DNA of 64,000 bases from an uncultured Desulfobacteraceae bacterium (GCA_913060875.1 CAJXSL010000005.1:186001-250000), one strand, 5' to 3'. Counted from the first letter of the stretch, positions 26,107 to 36,177 are shown. Numbers and translations: made by a program. The notes: generated from the sequence alone by a model not told the origin.

Positions 26107-26524
26107 GATCGAGCACCTCCTTCAATCGTTTGTCCACCAGCAGTTGAACCATGTGGGGCAGGGGCTCGGTCACCACCCCGATGATGTCGGTATTTTCCTG
26201 ATGCAGCGGCAGCAGGAGCTTGCATGCCGGACTGGAGGTAACGGCTTCCGCAATTTTGGGCGTCACCTCCCCCAGCATGGCGTTGGCCCACGTGATGGAC
26301 ACCGGCCCGATGATGCAATCCGCGCGGGCAATCGTGCAGCAAATGGCATTTTCGCCGGACGCGCACCGGTTGGCGCCAGCCCGCAGCATCTGGGAAGCGG
26401 CAATGGCATTGGTGCCCAGGGCGTTGAGTTCGATATCTTCGCCGTATGCGGCTTTGAGATACTTGATAACCGTCGCGCCGATGCCCCCACCCTGACCGTC
26501 AATCACACAAATATGTTTTTTCAC
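26099..26524 (-). CDS. DUF3842 family protein
   Basis: About 141 residues, starting at a GTG (26524) with AAGG upstream: KKHICVIDGQGGGIGATVIK is a Rossmann-like nucleotide-binding opening, followed by LNALGTNAIAASQML and PLPHMVQLLVDKRLKEVL. It matches the DUF3842 family, for which no activity is established. Pairing with CooT is a recurrent arrangement as I recall it. The frame is open upstream to 26602, but the hydrophobic extension there (WFLLTSWLFFWCV) is not part of the family. Confidence 0.8.
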   Translation of the reverse strand: MKKHICVIDGQGGGIGATVIKYLKAAYGEDIELNALGTNAIAASQMLRAGANRCASGENAICCTIARADCIIGPVSITWANAMLGEVTPKIAEAVTSSPACKLLLPLHQENTDIIGVVTEPLPHMVQLLVDKRLKEVLDHV

Positions 26525-26725
26525 GATAACCTTCTTGAAACGAAAATACGTCACGCACCAAAAAAAAAGCCATGAAGTCAGCAGGAACCATTTTCCTGTC
26601 AATGCCTTCGTGGCCTTAAGTTCTGTATTGAATGATGGTGTGCGGCACCTTCATGATGCCTTATGTGTTTTTTCTATCCTATCCCTGCGAGCAGTGTCAA
26701 GGCCCGATAAGGCCGATAGATTTGG

Positions 26726-26988
26726 TCAGCCGCTGTTTTGGGCACGGGCCTGCAGTTCGATCACCGCACGATTTTTCTTTACCGGTGGCGGAACGGTATC
26801 CTTTTCAAAATGATCGAGGCACGCCACGCAAATTTTTTCGGATGACCGCTTGGCCCCTTTTTCATTTCCGCCATCGGATTGCCGACATGGCCGGCAAACC
26901 GCTCCAGGGCTTGGGAATAGTGTTTCAACCGCTCGCCCAACAGCAGAATCACACGATCACCCTGACGGAATCCATAAAATCTCGCCAA
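26726..26988 (-). pseudogene. Small CxxC protein split by a -1 frameshift at A5G4
   Basis: The first frame runs from a TTG/GTG near 26988 through ILLLGERLKHYSQALERFAG to MAEMKKG, then turns into nonsense. The -1 frame continues sensibly with AKRSSEKICVACLDHFEKD and ends with a stop at 26726-26728. The switch point is AAAAAGGGG (complement of 26854-26862). Shifting -1 after AAG restores one chain of about 85 residues with a CxxC motif. It is either a one-base deletion in a homopolymer, a sequencing error, or programmed frameshifting at the dnaX-like AAAAAG. Family unknown. The rest of 26525-27091 shows nothing. Confidence 0.5.
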
Positions 26989-27091
26989 AGCTAATTAAAG
27001 ACTAACCCGGCCCAAACAATCTCCAAATAAGACAGCGCTCAATTATGGGGCCAGTTGTCTATACCTCATGAACCCAACAAGGAGGCGTTTG

Positions 27092-28624
27092 ATGAAACTG
27101 CGGTGCTTACGCAAAAAAACTTCGATGTTAAAAGGATGGATCGTTTTATTGGCCTGCGGGCTTGTCCTGTCCGGGCTGCCGCTCAGCCAGACAGCCGCCG
27201 CCGGGCATGATGCCCAGGCCAAGTATGTCTTCCTGTTTATTGGCGACGGCATGGGGCTGCCCCAGCGCATGGCCGCCACCCAGTATACCCAGAAGACGCT
27301 TGCCATGGATACGTTTCAGGCCCAGGGCATCACCACCACCCATGCCGCCGACCGCTTCATCACCGGTTCGGCTGCATCGGCCACGGCGCTGGCAGCCGGC
27401 GCCAAGACCAACATCGGCATGATCGGCATGACCCCGGATCAGCGCCATGTCCGGACCATCGCCGAAATCGCCAAGGCAAACGGCATGAAAGTGGGCATCG
27501 TCTCCAGTGTCTCCATCGACCACGCCACGCCAGCCGCCTTTTATGCCCATGTCCCCAAGCGGAGCCAGTACTATGACATCGACCTGGCCATTGCGAAAAG
27601 CGGTTTCGATTTTTTTGGCGGCGGCGGCCTGAAAGACCCCGCCAACAAGAAGGGCAATGCCACCACGTTCAAGGGCAACGCCCTGGACGCCATCAAAAAA
27701 GCCGGCTATCAGGTTGTCGACAACAAGGATGACTTCAAGAAGTTGTCCCCCGCCGACGGCAAGGTGCTGGCCTACAATGCCTGGCTGCAGGACGGCAAAG
27801 CCCTGCCCTACGCCATGGACATGACCGCCAAGGATATCACCCTGCCGGAATTTACGGCCAAAGCCATCGAAATGCTCGATAATAAAAAGGGGTTTTTCCT
27901 GATGGTGGAAGGGGGCAAGATCGACTGGGCCTGCCACGCCAACGACGCGGCAGCCTCGATCCACAACACCCTGGCTTTTGACCAGTCGGTTAAACTCGCC
28001 ATGGATTTCGCCCAAAAACATGCCGACGAGACCCTGATCGTGGTCACCGGTGATCATGAATGCGGCGGGCTGACATTGGGCTTTGCCGGCACGAAATACG
28101 CGTCCCACTTCGATATATTGAGCCATCAGAAAGTCTCGTTCACCAAATTCACCGATGACATTCTCGCCGGCTATATCAAGGAAAACGCCGGGTCCTGTAA
28201 GTTGGAAGACATCAAGCCGATGATCACGGAAAACTTTGGCCTGAAATTCAAAGGCGACCCCAAAGCGGACCAGCTGGTGTTGACTGCCGCTGAAATCGCC
28301 CAGGTGGAAGATGCCTTCATGCGCAGCCTGGTCGGGGAAAAGGCCCATTCCAAGAACCAGGAGACCTATCTGCTTTACGGCGGCTACGACCCCCTGGCAG
28401 TGACCCTGACCCATCTGCTCAACCAGAAGGCCGGCCTCGGTTGGACATCCTACAAGCACACCGGTGTACCGGTTTCCACATCCGCCGCCGGGGTTCTGGC
28501 GGAGACCTTCAACGGCTACTATGACAACACGGACGTGGCTCTGAAAATCATGCGCGCCATGGGCATCGACGGCAAAATCCATTATGCCGGAGCAGCGCCG
28601 CAAGTATCGGTTGCGGCCAAATAG
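27092..28624 (+). CDS. Alkaline phosphatase (PhoA superfamily), exported
   Basis: A 510-residue periplasmic phosphomonoesterase. Signal peptide (about 1-37, ending SQTAAAG). Active-site motifs in order: metal site FIGDGMG, nucleophile region TGSAASATALAAG, metal ligands in DHATPAAFYAH, VEGGKIDWACHANDAAASI and VTGDHECGG, and the late HTGVPVSTSAAG. These match bacterial alkaline phosphatases using two Zn and one Mg. The ATG at 27092 has AAGGAGG upstream; the earlier ATG (27068) overlaps that site. I see no clear Pho box. Confidence 0.9.
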   Translation: MKLRCLRKKTSMLKGWIVLLACGLVLSGLPLSQTAAAGHDAQAKYVFLFIGDGMGLPQRMAATQYTQKTLAMDTFQAQGITTTHAADRFITGSAASATALAAGAKTNIGMIGMTPDQRHVRTIAEIAKANGMKVGIVSSVSIDHATPAAFYAHVPKRSQYYDIDLAIAKSGFDFFGGGGLKDPANKKGNATTFKGNALDAIKKAGYQVVDNKDDFKKLSPADGKVLAYNAWLQDGKALPYAMDMTAKDITLPEFTAKAIEMLDNKKGFFLMVEGGKIDWACHANDAAASIHNTLAFDQSVKLAMDFAQKHADETLIVVTGDHECGGLTLGFAGTKYASHFDILSHQKVSFTKFTDDILAGYIKENAGSCKLEDIKPMITENFGLKFKGDPKADQLVLTAAEIAQVEDAFMRSLVGEKAHSKNQETYLLYGGYDPLAVTLTHLLNQKAGLGWTSYKHTGVPVSTSAAGVLAETFNGYYDNTDVALKIMRAMGIDGKIHYAGAAPQVSVAAK

Positions 28625-28771
28625 CGCCGGAGCCACGAAAACGTGACAGGGCACGCCAGCCGCACATGGCTGACGTGCCCTCACGGTTTGCATGTACCCC
28701 GGCGGCGCCCATCGACGGCCGGTAAACAAACGAAAAACCCAAGCAAGCATTTCAAGAAACCAAAGAAAGCC

Positions 28772-29968
28772 ATGCAAAACAATCGATCGCGTTATATGGA
28801 CCCCCTGGTCGTCGCCATTTTCACCGTTCTCTGCCTGATCATGGCGGTGATCCCGACAGGTTTCGAAGACCGGGTGGCAAACGAAGCCGTCCGCTGCCGT
28901 GGCGAGGTGCTCGAGGTGGACAACAGCAGTGTCCAGGAACTGGGGCTCATCAAAACCGGCGACCAGACCGTCACCCTGCGTCTCCTGGACGGCCCCTATG
29001 AAGGCCGGGTCGTTTCGGGCAACAATCCTTTGATGGGCATGATGGATCGCGACAAGGTGTTTGCCCCAGGCGATACGGCCCTGGTGGTGCTGAGCCTCGA
29101 TGCGGCCGGCAACATCGCCTTCGTCAACCCCCAGGAGCACTACCGGCTAGGTCTGGTGGTGCTCCTGATAGGGCTTTTTGCCCTTTTCCTCATCGGATTC
29201 GGCGGCTGGACCGGCGTGAAGGCCTTGCTCTCCTTCGTGCTTACGGCCCTCGCCCTCTGGAAACTCCTGGTGCCGCTCATGCTCAAGGGTGTCGATCCCA
29301 TCTGGCTGACCCTGGGGCTGGTGGCCTTTCTGACGGCCGCCATCCTTTTCCTGGTGGCCGGCTTCAACCGCCGGGGAGTGGCGGCCTTTACCGGGGCCTT
29401 CCTGGGAGTACTGACCAGTTGCCTTCTGGCCATCGTATTCACCCACAAGCTTCACCTGCACGGGGCAGTCATGCCTTTTGCGGAAACCCTCCTCTACGCG
29501 GGCTTCAATCACCTGGACCTGACCCGGATCTACATTGCCGCCGTCTTTCTGGCGGCCTCGGGGGCTGTCATGGACCTGGCCATGGATGTCTCCGCCAGCA
29601 TGTATGAAGTGGTGCAGAAAAAACCCCACATCACCCGCATGGAAGCCCTGGCATCGGGAATGACCGTCGCCCGCGCGGTGGTGGGCACCATGACCACCAC
29701 CCTTTTGTTTGCCTATTCCGGCGGGTTTATCACCCTGCTGATGGCCTTCAAGGCCCAGGGCGTGCCCCTCACCAATCTCTTCAACGTTATTTATGTGGCC
29801 GCCGAGGTTCTCAAAACCCTGGTGGGCAGTTTCGGGCTGATCATGGTGGGACCGTTCACCGCCGTGGTGGGTGCCGTGCTGTTTGTCCGGAAGCCTGAGA
29901 GGGTTCCGGACAAAGCGTGCGATGGGAAACTGGACGAGGATCTCGCCATGCAGGCCCCTTCGTCCTGA
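28772..29968 (+). CDS. YibE/F-like membrane protein
   Basis: A 398-residue multi-helix inner-membrane protein. An N-terminal helix (about 8-28), an extracytoplasmic beta-rich domain (about 30-120, containing VTLRLLDGPYEGRVVSGNN), then about seven helices with HITRMEALASGMTVARAVVGT and DLAMDVSASM, typical of the YibE/F-like family. Activity is unknown. ATG 28772 is chosen because the hydrophobic N-terminus begins there; the frame extends upstream to 28643 in polar, non-family sequence. Confidence 0.85.
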   Translation: MQNNRSRYMDPLVVAIFTVLCLIMAVIPTGFEDRVANEAVRCRGEVLEVDNSSVQELGLIKTGDQTVTLRLLDGPYEGRVVSGNNPLMGMMDRDKVFAPGDTALVVLSLDAAGNIAFVNPQEHYRLGLVVLLIGLFALFLIGFGGWTGVKALLSFVLTALALWKLLVPLMLKGVDPIWLTLGLVAFLTAAILFLVAGFNRRGVAAFTGAFLGVLTSCLLAIVFTHKLHLHGAVMPFAETLLYAGFNHLDLTRIYIAAVFLAASGAVMDLAMDVSASMYEVVQKKPHITRMEALASGMTVARAVVGTMTTTLLFAYSGGFITLLMAFKAQGVPLTNLFNVIYVAAEVLKTLVGSFGLIMVGPFTAVVGAVLFVRKPERVPDKACDGKLDEDLAMQAPSS

Positions 29969-30123
29969 ACGAACACTTCCACCGTATGGGCCAAGCCGCG
30001 GCAATTCGTCTTGCCGCCGCCAGCCCCCAAAGGTATAGTATCTCCGGTCGTTCCCGGCCGGCCCCCGTGGCCCGGCGGTCAAAATCCAATTCAGACCTAA
30101 TTCAGCCCGGAGAAGCATACCCC

Positions 30124-30846
30124 GTGGACCCCAAGATCGAACTCCGCCATCTAAACCTTCAATTGGCCAGTGGTGCCGATATCCTCAGGGATATCACCCT
30201 CCATGTTCCCCCCGGCAGCATCACGGCCATTATCGGCCCGAGCGGCAGCGGAAAGTCCTCCCTGCTGCGCTGCATCAACCGCCTTTGGGAACCCCCGCCC
30301 GCCAGTGTCTATCTCGACGGAAGCGACATCACTGCCATGGATGTTCTCGATTTACGCCGGCGGGTCGGCATGCTCTTTCAAACCCCCGCCCTCTTCGAGG
30401 GGACCGTCAGCGACAATATCGGCTATGGACCGGGGCTCCGGGGGCAGGCCATGCGCCCGGGCCAGGTCGACAAACTGCTCGGGATGGCCAGCCTGGATGA
30501 CGCCCTGGTGGACAAACCGGTGGATCAGCTTTCCGGGGGGCAGGCCCAGCGGGTGGCCCTGGCACGGACGTTGGCCAACCAGCCCGATGTGCTGCTGCTG
30601 GACGAACCCACCAGCGCCCTGGATCCGGCTGCGACCCTCAAAATTGAACGCTCGATACTGCATCTGCGGGACACCCTGGGCCTGACCGTGCTCTGGGTGT
30701 CCCACGCCTTTGAACAGGTGGAACGCACGGCCGATCAGATCATCCTCCTGGTAGACGGCGAAGTGGCCGAAGCCGGTACGACACAGCAGGTTCTCTCCGG
30801 CAACCACCACCCGCTGATCGACGATTTTGCGGCCGGCCGGCTTTAG
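30124..30846 (+). CDS. fetA: ABC transporter ATPase, FetA (YbbL) type
   Basis: A 240-residue ABC ATPase. Walker A IGPSGSGKSS, Q-loop region LFQTPALFEG, signature LSGGQAQR, Walker B VLLLDEPTSALD and the H-loop VSHAFEQ. The partner is the UPF0014 permease 17 nt downstream, which makes this FetA of the FetAB iron exporter rather than a phosphate importer. The start is GTG 30124 with GGAGAAG upstream; the frame open to 29917 runs into the previous gene and is rejected. Confidence 0.88.
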   Translation: MDPKIELRHLNLQLASGADILRDITLHVPPGSITAIIGPSGSGKSSLLRCINRLWEPPPASVYLDGSDITAMDVLDLRRRVGMLFQTPALFEGTVSDNIGYGPGLRGQAMRPGQVDKLLGMASLDDALVDKPVDQLSGGQAQRVALARTLANQPDVLLLDEPTSALDPAATLKIERSILHLRDTLGLTVLWVSHAFEQVERTADQIILLVDGEVAEAGTTQQVLSGNHHPLIDDFAAGRL

Positions 30847-30863
30847 ACGCGAAAGGTTAGATT

Positions 30864-31634
30864 ATGTTTGGATCCCTGACATGGTTGACGCGTATCCTGG
30901 GCGCTCTCGTGCTGGTGGTGGTCGCCGCCCTGATTTCCAAACGGCAGAAGGTGGATCTGGAAAAGGACATGCTGACGGCGGTCGTCCGTGCCTTTGTCCA
31001 GTTGATCGCCATCGGCTATGTTCTCGAATTCATTTTTGCCGCCGAGGGACCGCTCTGGATCCTGCTCGTTGTGGCGGTAATGGTCGGCATTGCCGGCTAC
31101 ACGGCTGGCCAGCGCGGCCAGGGCGTGCCCCGCAGTCTGGTGGTCGCCACGGCAGCGGTAAGCTGCGGGGCTTTCTTTACGGTCGGCGCCCTGCTTCTCC
31201 TGCAGGTCTTCCCCTACCAGCCGCGCTATATCATTCCCATCGCCGGCATGATCGTGGGCAACAGCATGGTGGTCTGCGGCCTGGTCATGGCGCGGCTGCG
31301 GGACGACATTCACCTCCAGAAACCCCTGATCGAAGCCGCCCTGGCCCTCGGTGCATCCCAGCGCCAGGCCATGAGCGGCCAGTTGAAGCGCGCCATGCGT
31401 GCGGCCATGACCCCGATTGTGGACAGCACCAAAACCGTCGGCCTGATATCCCTACCCGGCGCCATGACCGGCATGATCCTGGCCGGGGCACCGGTGCTGG
31501 AAGCCGTACAGGTACAGATCATCGTCATGTACATGCTCATCGGCGCCGCCGCCATCAGCGGATTGACGGCCGCCTATCTGACCTACCGCCAGTTTTTCAA
31601 CCGGGCGCACCAGTTGATCGAGATCAAGCCGTAG
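30864..31634 (+). CDS. fetB: FetB-type ABC permease (UPF0014)
   Basis: A 256-residue membrane protein with seven predicted helices. UPF0014 signatures: RAFVQLIAIGYVLEFIF, IPIAGMIVGNSMVVCGLVMARL and KTVGLISLPGAMTGMILAG. FetAB exports iron and protects E. coli against oxidative stress. It starts 17 nt after fetA and should be cotranscribed. Confidence 0.9.
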   Translation: MFGSLTWLTRILGALVLVVVAALISKRQKVDLEKDMLTAVVRAFVQLIAIGYVLEFIFAAEGPLWILLVVAVMVGIAGYTAGQRGQGVPRSLVVATAAVSCGAFFTVGALLLLQVFPYQPRYIIPIAGMIVGNSMVVCGLVMARLRDDIHLQKPLIEAALALGASQRQAMSGQLKRAMRAAMTPIVDSTKTVGLISLPGAMTGMILAGAPVLEAVQVQIIVMYMLIGAAAISGLTAAYLTYRQFFNRAHQLIEIKP

Positions 31635-31877
31635 GCATTCCTACCTCACCCGCTTTCCCTACCCGCCACAGCGTCCCGGCATGCGCTGGCTTCGCCGCCC
31701 AACGTCCAAACGCGCCAGACCAAACATTAACCCCAAGCTTATCACTTCCTAACGCAGCGATGAAAAAAGGGATAACCGGTTACCAAACAACAACCGCCTT
31801 GGGGCGATTGTGCCAAGCGAAGTCCAGGCCTGAAAAAGGCCCCGCCCAACATGGGCATGATGTCGTCCCAAGGCATT

Positions 31878-32984
31878 ATGGAGCAGGCTATCCCTATGAG
31901 TCCGGCAATCCTTCCCACGACGGAACCCAGCAGTCGATTCTCCCTCACAGGGTCACCCCTTGGCCCTGTCGGCCTTGCCTCGGAGTCGTTGGGATGGCTC
32001 CGGTCACACGGTATAACGGCCGGCGTCACGCCCACTATCGCCGGCCTCCTGATGCTGGGGGTATGTCTTATTGGCTTTCTCGCCGCCAACGGAAGCCATC
32101 GCCTTTTTCAGCACTTTCGCTACCTGACGCACAATCAGTCCCATGACGGAAACAAAATCGACTTGAACGCTTATGGTCTTGCCGCCACCTGCCGAATTCC
32201 TTCGATCGGCGACAATTTATCCGGCATTACCTACTGTGCGCAGAGCAAAACATTATATGCGGTCACCAACGGACCTTCCCGGGTCTATCAGCTGGACCTC
32301 GACGGCCATTGCCTGCGGGAAATTCCCCTGGTCGGGTTCCACGATGTTGAAGGCATTTCTTATTTGGGCGGCCAGCGGTTTGCCGTGATCGAGGAGCAGC
32401 GCCATATCGTCAATGTCGTCCGGATCGATGGCCAAACGACCGTCATCGATCGTTCCGCGGTAATCATTGCGCTTCAGGCCGACATGAAGAAACAGGACAA
32501 CAAGGGATTTGAGGGCGTGGCCTACGATGCGTCAAAACGCTGTCTCTATGTGGTCAACGAAAAAAGACCCCGCCAGCTCATGGCCATCGAAGGTCTGGTT
32601 CACCAGGGCCACCCCCTCCGGATTCGAATGGAACCGGATCTGATGCCCGGCGGATGGTACATGACCGATTTAGCCGGCCTGCATTTCGATGCATCGACCC
32701 GGAATCTGCTGCTGGTCAGTCACGAATCGCGTTGGGTATCGGAAGTATCCCCGGAGGGGAAGCGGATCAGTTTTCTGAATCTTGAGAAAGGTTCCGCCGG
32801 GCTTCAAGAAACTGTCGATCAGCCTGAGGGCATTACCATGGATGAGGCCGGAAATATCTATATCGTCAGCGAGCCGAATCGATTCTATCGTTTTTCCCGC
32901 ACGGGCGATACGATTCGAGCAAACCAAGCGCTGCAGGCCTCGGTCGGCATAAACGCAACGCCCACCGCCCCGACACGACCTTAG
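31878..32984 (+). CDS. SdiA-regulated-like beta-propeller protein, membrane-anchored
   Basis: About 368 residues. A polar leader is followed by one membrane helix (about 48-66, AGLLMLGVCLIGFLAANG) and an extracytoplasmic propeller of the SdiA-regulated/esterase-like family: GDNLSGITYCAQSKTLYAV, GFHDVEGISYLGGQRFAVI, NKGFEGVAYDASKRCLYVV, QPEGITMDEAGNIYIVSE. The ATG at 31878 has AAGG 7 nt upstream; ATG 31851 and 31896 are alternatives. Function unknown. Confidence 0.78.
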   Translation: MEQAIPMSPAILPTTEPSSRFSLTGSPLGPVGLASESLGWLRSHGITAGVTPTIAGLLMLGVCLIGFLAANGSHRLFQHFRYLTHNQSHDGNKIDLNAYGLAATCRIPSIGDNLSGITYCAQSKTLYAVTNGPSRVYQLDLDGHCLREIPLVGFHDVEGISYLGGQRFAVIEEQRHIVNVVRIDGQTTVIDRSAVIIALQADMKKQDNKGFEGVAYDASKRCLYVVNEKRPRQLMAIEGLVHQGHPLRIRMEPDLMPGGWYMTDLAGLHFDASTRNLLLVSHESRWVSEVSPEGKRISFLNLEKGSAGLQETVDQPEGITMDEAGNIYIVSEPNRFYRFSRTGDTIRANQALQASVGINATPTAPTRP

Positions 32985-33025
32985 TCCGCAACCGGTCAGC
33001 CGAGCCGCGCCACAAGGTTCCGCCA

Positions 33026-33835
33026 TCAGGCATCGCACCGCGCGCGCAAAGGCCCCTCCCCGAAAAGAAATCTGAAAATCCAGTCGAATCCCAGCAGGAG
33101 AAGTTCCGTTTCGCTGTTGCGTATGGCGTCGAGACGCTCCGGCGGCACGTCATAGCGGGATAAGAAACTGCTGTCGAAAACGAAACGCCGGAAGGTATCC
33201 ATGTTGTAGCTGGCCATGAAGGCCATTTTCATGGCCGGGCTGTCCACGCCGGCCGGGCCGAAGGGATTGCTGCGAAAACGGCCGGCGATACGGGCCCAGC
33301 GCCCATTGACGTCGTTGTAGGCCTCCATCTGCTGATCGGCCATCCAATCGCGGCCTGTCCACGACCGTTCTTCATCGTGTCCACGACAATGCGAGTGGCG
33401 CACCAGGAAGCAGTCCATCCGCATGGGTCCTTCGCCTTCGCCGGACATGGCCGGCTCCAGGGGGTAGGCCCGGCAGGCATAGGGGCGGTCCTCGTAAACG
33501 GCGCACCCCGCCGCGGACAAAAACGCACAAGGCTTTCCCGGGCGATCGCTCATGTTCAGCATGACGTTGGGAAAATACGGCATATCACGCAGTGCGGTCG
33601 TGGTATGGTTCATCAGGAACGCCTCGGAAGTCATGCCGAGATTATTTTTCAGGCGGATGATGTCATAGGGATACAGGTACATGTCGGCGTCATGGCAACA
33701 CCGGGTGAAGCAGGCCACACCAGGATGGCAGGCAAACCGGAACGTGCCATCTCCCAGCAGCATTCGCCGGCCCTCGCCTTCGGGAGGATCTTGCATCTCT
33801 TCCATCTGACCTGTCTCCCTGTCCGATCCCGACAT
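33026..33835 (-). CDS. YkgJ-type cysteine cluster protein
   Basis: A 269-residue protein with the YkgJ metal-chelating pattern: FRFACHPGVACFTRCCHDA (CxxxxxxCxxxCC), then KPCAFLSAAGCAVYEDRPYACRAYPLE and a last Cys in MDCFLVRHSHC. Such clusters bind Zn or an Fe-S centre; the role is unknown. ATG 33835 has AAGGAG upstream. Confidence 0.85.
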   Translation of the reverse strand: MSGSDRETGQMEEMQDPPEGEGRRMLLGDGTFRFACHPGVACFTRCCHDADMYLYPYDIIRLKNNLGMTSEAFLMNHTTTALRDMPYFPNVMLNMSDRPGKPCAFLSAAGCAVYEDRPYACRAYPLEPAMSGEGEGPMRMDCFLVRHSHCRGHDEERSWTGRDWMADQQMEAYNDVNGRWARIAGRFRSNPFGPAGVDSPAMKMAFMASYNMDTFRRFVFDSSFLSRYDVPPERLDAIRNSETELLLLGFDWIFRFLFGEGPLRARCDA

Positions 33836-34380
33836 GATGGCTCCTTTCAATCTTATCCAATTGCGGTGAAGCGCATTGCGGGTCAACCCTGCATCCCACT
33901 TTCCAATGGGTTACCTTCATCACGTCAGGAATCATTTTTCAAGCCCAGTGGAACCCCAGGGCGGGAATCACCGCCGCTGGCTTACTGGATTACTGCCTTA
34001 AACATGCTTATCTTTTTTTCAATCGAGACCAACGGTTTCACCGGTCCATCCAACCCGAACCGGACCCATTATGGGCGGACGATACGGCAAATACGGCGAT
34101 ATCAAGCGACGCCAGGTGTTGCGCCGCGGTCGCAGGGAAAGAACCCGACTGGAAAGGTCTGGTCCCGCCGGTCTTCACCACCGGAAGAAAACGCGGCCCC
34201 ACCGGGAAAGTCACGCCCCCCATCCAATCCGAAGGCATACTAAACGCTACCGCTGCCCCCTGTAAAACTAATGTAAAGCCCCTTGAAGAATTGGAGACGA
34301 TCCTCAATATTATCCGTGAGTGAACCCAAATTGTAACCATGGGATCATGATGCCGCCCACCACCACGAGGAGTCGTCGCC
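33836..34380. other. Gene-free stretch
   Basis: No convincing gene. A possible promoter for the radical SAM gene is TTGAAG (34282-34287) with TATTAT about 19 nt later. GAGGAG at about 34369 is the ribosome-binding site of the next gene. Confidence 0.4.
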
Positions 34381-36177
34381 ATGCCAACACGGCCCCGTAA
34401 GATTCTTCTTGTCTACCCGTCCATTCCCCCCGATACCTATTGGAGCTTCAGTTATGCCCTGCGGCTCGCACGCAAAAAATGTGCGATGCCGCCCCTGGGG
34501 CTGCTGACGGTGGCCGGATTGATGCCTGACGATGTTGAGCTGCGACTGATCGATATGAATTTCCAGCCCTTGCGGACCGCCGATATCGAGTGGGCCGACC
34601 TGGTGTTCCTCTCGGCCATGCTGATCCAGCAAAAAGCCCTGCACCGCATTGCGGCCCGCTGCCGGCGCTTGAACACACCGGTGGTGGCCGGCGGCCCTTA
34701 TCCTTCCACGGCCCCGGAGGAGATGGTTGACGTCGATCATGTGCTCTGCGGTGAGGTCGAAACCCTGATGCCGACCTTCCTGGCGGATTATGCCCGGGGC
34801 CGGGCCCGCCGGGTTTATGCACCACCGCCGCCCCCCGATCTGGCGCACACCCCGCTGCCCCGTTTCGATCTTCTCGACCTCAAGGCCTACGCTTCCATGG
34901 CCGTCCAATATTCCCGGGGCTGCCCCTTTCACTGCGAGTTCTGCGATATCTGGCAACGCTTCGGCAACCGGCCGCGCCTCAAAGCCGTGCCCCAGGCCAT
35001 CGCCGAACTGGAGTCCCTCTACCGGCTTGGCTGGCGGGGACCGGTCTTCATTGTCGACGACAACTTCATTGGCAACCGGCGGCGCGTCAAAACCGAACTC
35101 CTGCCGGCCCTGGCCCGCTGGCAGCGGCGCCGCGGCAACCCCTTCCGGTTCTACACCGAAGCCAGTGTCGACCTGGCCGAGGACGATGACCTGATGACGG
35201 CCATGGTGGCCGCCGGCTTCCACGAAGTCTTCGTGGGCATCGAAACCCCTTCCCCCCGGTCCCTGGCCGAAACCGGCAAACACCAGAACCTCAGGGGCGA
35301 CCTGGCCGCAGCCATCCGCCGCATCCAGCGGGCGGGACTGGAAGTCATGGGGGGGTTTATCGTAGGCTTCGACAGCGACGGGGAGGAAATCTTCGACCGG
35401 CAGATGACCTTCATCCAAAACAACGCCATCCCCCAGGCCATGGTGGGACTCCTGACCGCCCTGCCGGGTACACGTCTTTTTCAGCGGCTCCAGGGGGAAG
35501 GCCGGCTCCGCTCACAGGCGTCGGGCAACAACACGCACGTTTTCCAGACCAATTTCCATCCCCGCATGGGCGACGCGAAACTCACGTCCGGCTACCGCCG
35601 ACTGCTGTCCGACCTTTACGGCAACAATCTGCGCAACTATTTCCAGCGCTGCAACCACCTGCTGGACAACCTGGGGCCGCGCGAGTTGGACGATCGGGTG
35701 CCCTCCTGGCGGGAGGGCATGATCCTCCTGCGCTCCCTCCTGCGCCAGCCGTTTACCCCTTACGGCTGGCAATACCTGAAATTCCTGGCGCGCAACCTCA
35801 CCCGGCATGCCGACCGCTTCTCCCAGGCCGTGAAATACAGCATCGTGGGGCACCATTTCCACCGCATCACCCGGGAACTTTTAAAATGCGAAAAGGCGGC
35901 CGCAGTGCTCGAATGCATCTATGAACGCCTCCGGGACCAGTTGCCCGCGGGGGAGAAACAATCGGCCACCAGTCCGCCGGTTGCCGACGCCCTGGTGGTG
36001 TCCGCCTGGCAGTGGAGCCAAGCGGCCCTGGCCGACGCCCGCCGCCGGATTGAAAGCCTCCATGAAGATTTCCGGGACGACCTGCTGCAACAGTACGCCA
36101 TCGTGGCCGAGAAAGTCTGGAATCTGTTCCGCCCCTTTGCCGGCGAACTCTGCCGCCATAATGCCGGACGCCACTAG
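34381..36177 (+). CDS. B12-binding radical SAM protein (DUF4070, HpnP-like)
   Basis: A 598-residue enzyme with an N-terminal cobalamin-binding domain (KILLVYPSIPPDTYWSFSYA, then VVAGGPYPS), a radical SAM core with CxxxCxxC in YSRGCPFHCEFCDIW, and a DUF4070-type C-terminal region (about 400-500). Relatives include the hopanoid C2-methylase HpnP and other methylases. No hopanoid genes are nearby, so the substrate is unknown. The last about 90 residues (after LLKCEKAAAVLECIYERL) are a helical extension. Confidence 0.85.
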   Translation: MPTRPRKILLVYPSIPPDTYWSFSYALRLARKKCAMPPLGLLTVAGLMPDDVELRLIDMNFQPLRTADIEWADLVFLSAMLIQQKALHRIAARCRRLNTPVVAGGPYPSTAPEEMVDVDHVLCGEVETLMPTFLADYARGRARRVYAPPPPPDLAHTPLPRFDLLDLKAYASMAVQYSRGCPFHCEFCDIWQRFGNRPRLKAVPQAIAELESLYRLGWRGPVFIVDDNFIGNRRRVKTELLPALARWQRRRGNPFRFYTEASVDLAEDDDLMTAMVAAGFHEVFVGIETPSPRSLAETGKHQNLRGDLAAAIRRIQRAGLEVMGGFIVGFDSDGEEIFDRQMTFIQNNAIPQAMVGLLTALPGTRLFQRLQGEGRLRSQASGNNTHVFQTNFHPRMGDAKLTSGYRRLLSDLYGNNLRNYFQRCNHLLDNLGPRELDDRVPSWREGMILLRSLLRQPFTPYGWQYLKFLARNLTRHADRFSQAVKYSIVGHHFHRITRELLKCEKAAAVLECIYERLRDQLPAGEKQSATSPPVADALVVSAWQWSQAALADARRRIESLHEDFRDDLLQQYAIVAEKVWNLFRPFAGELCRHNAGRH

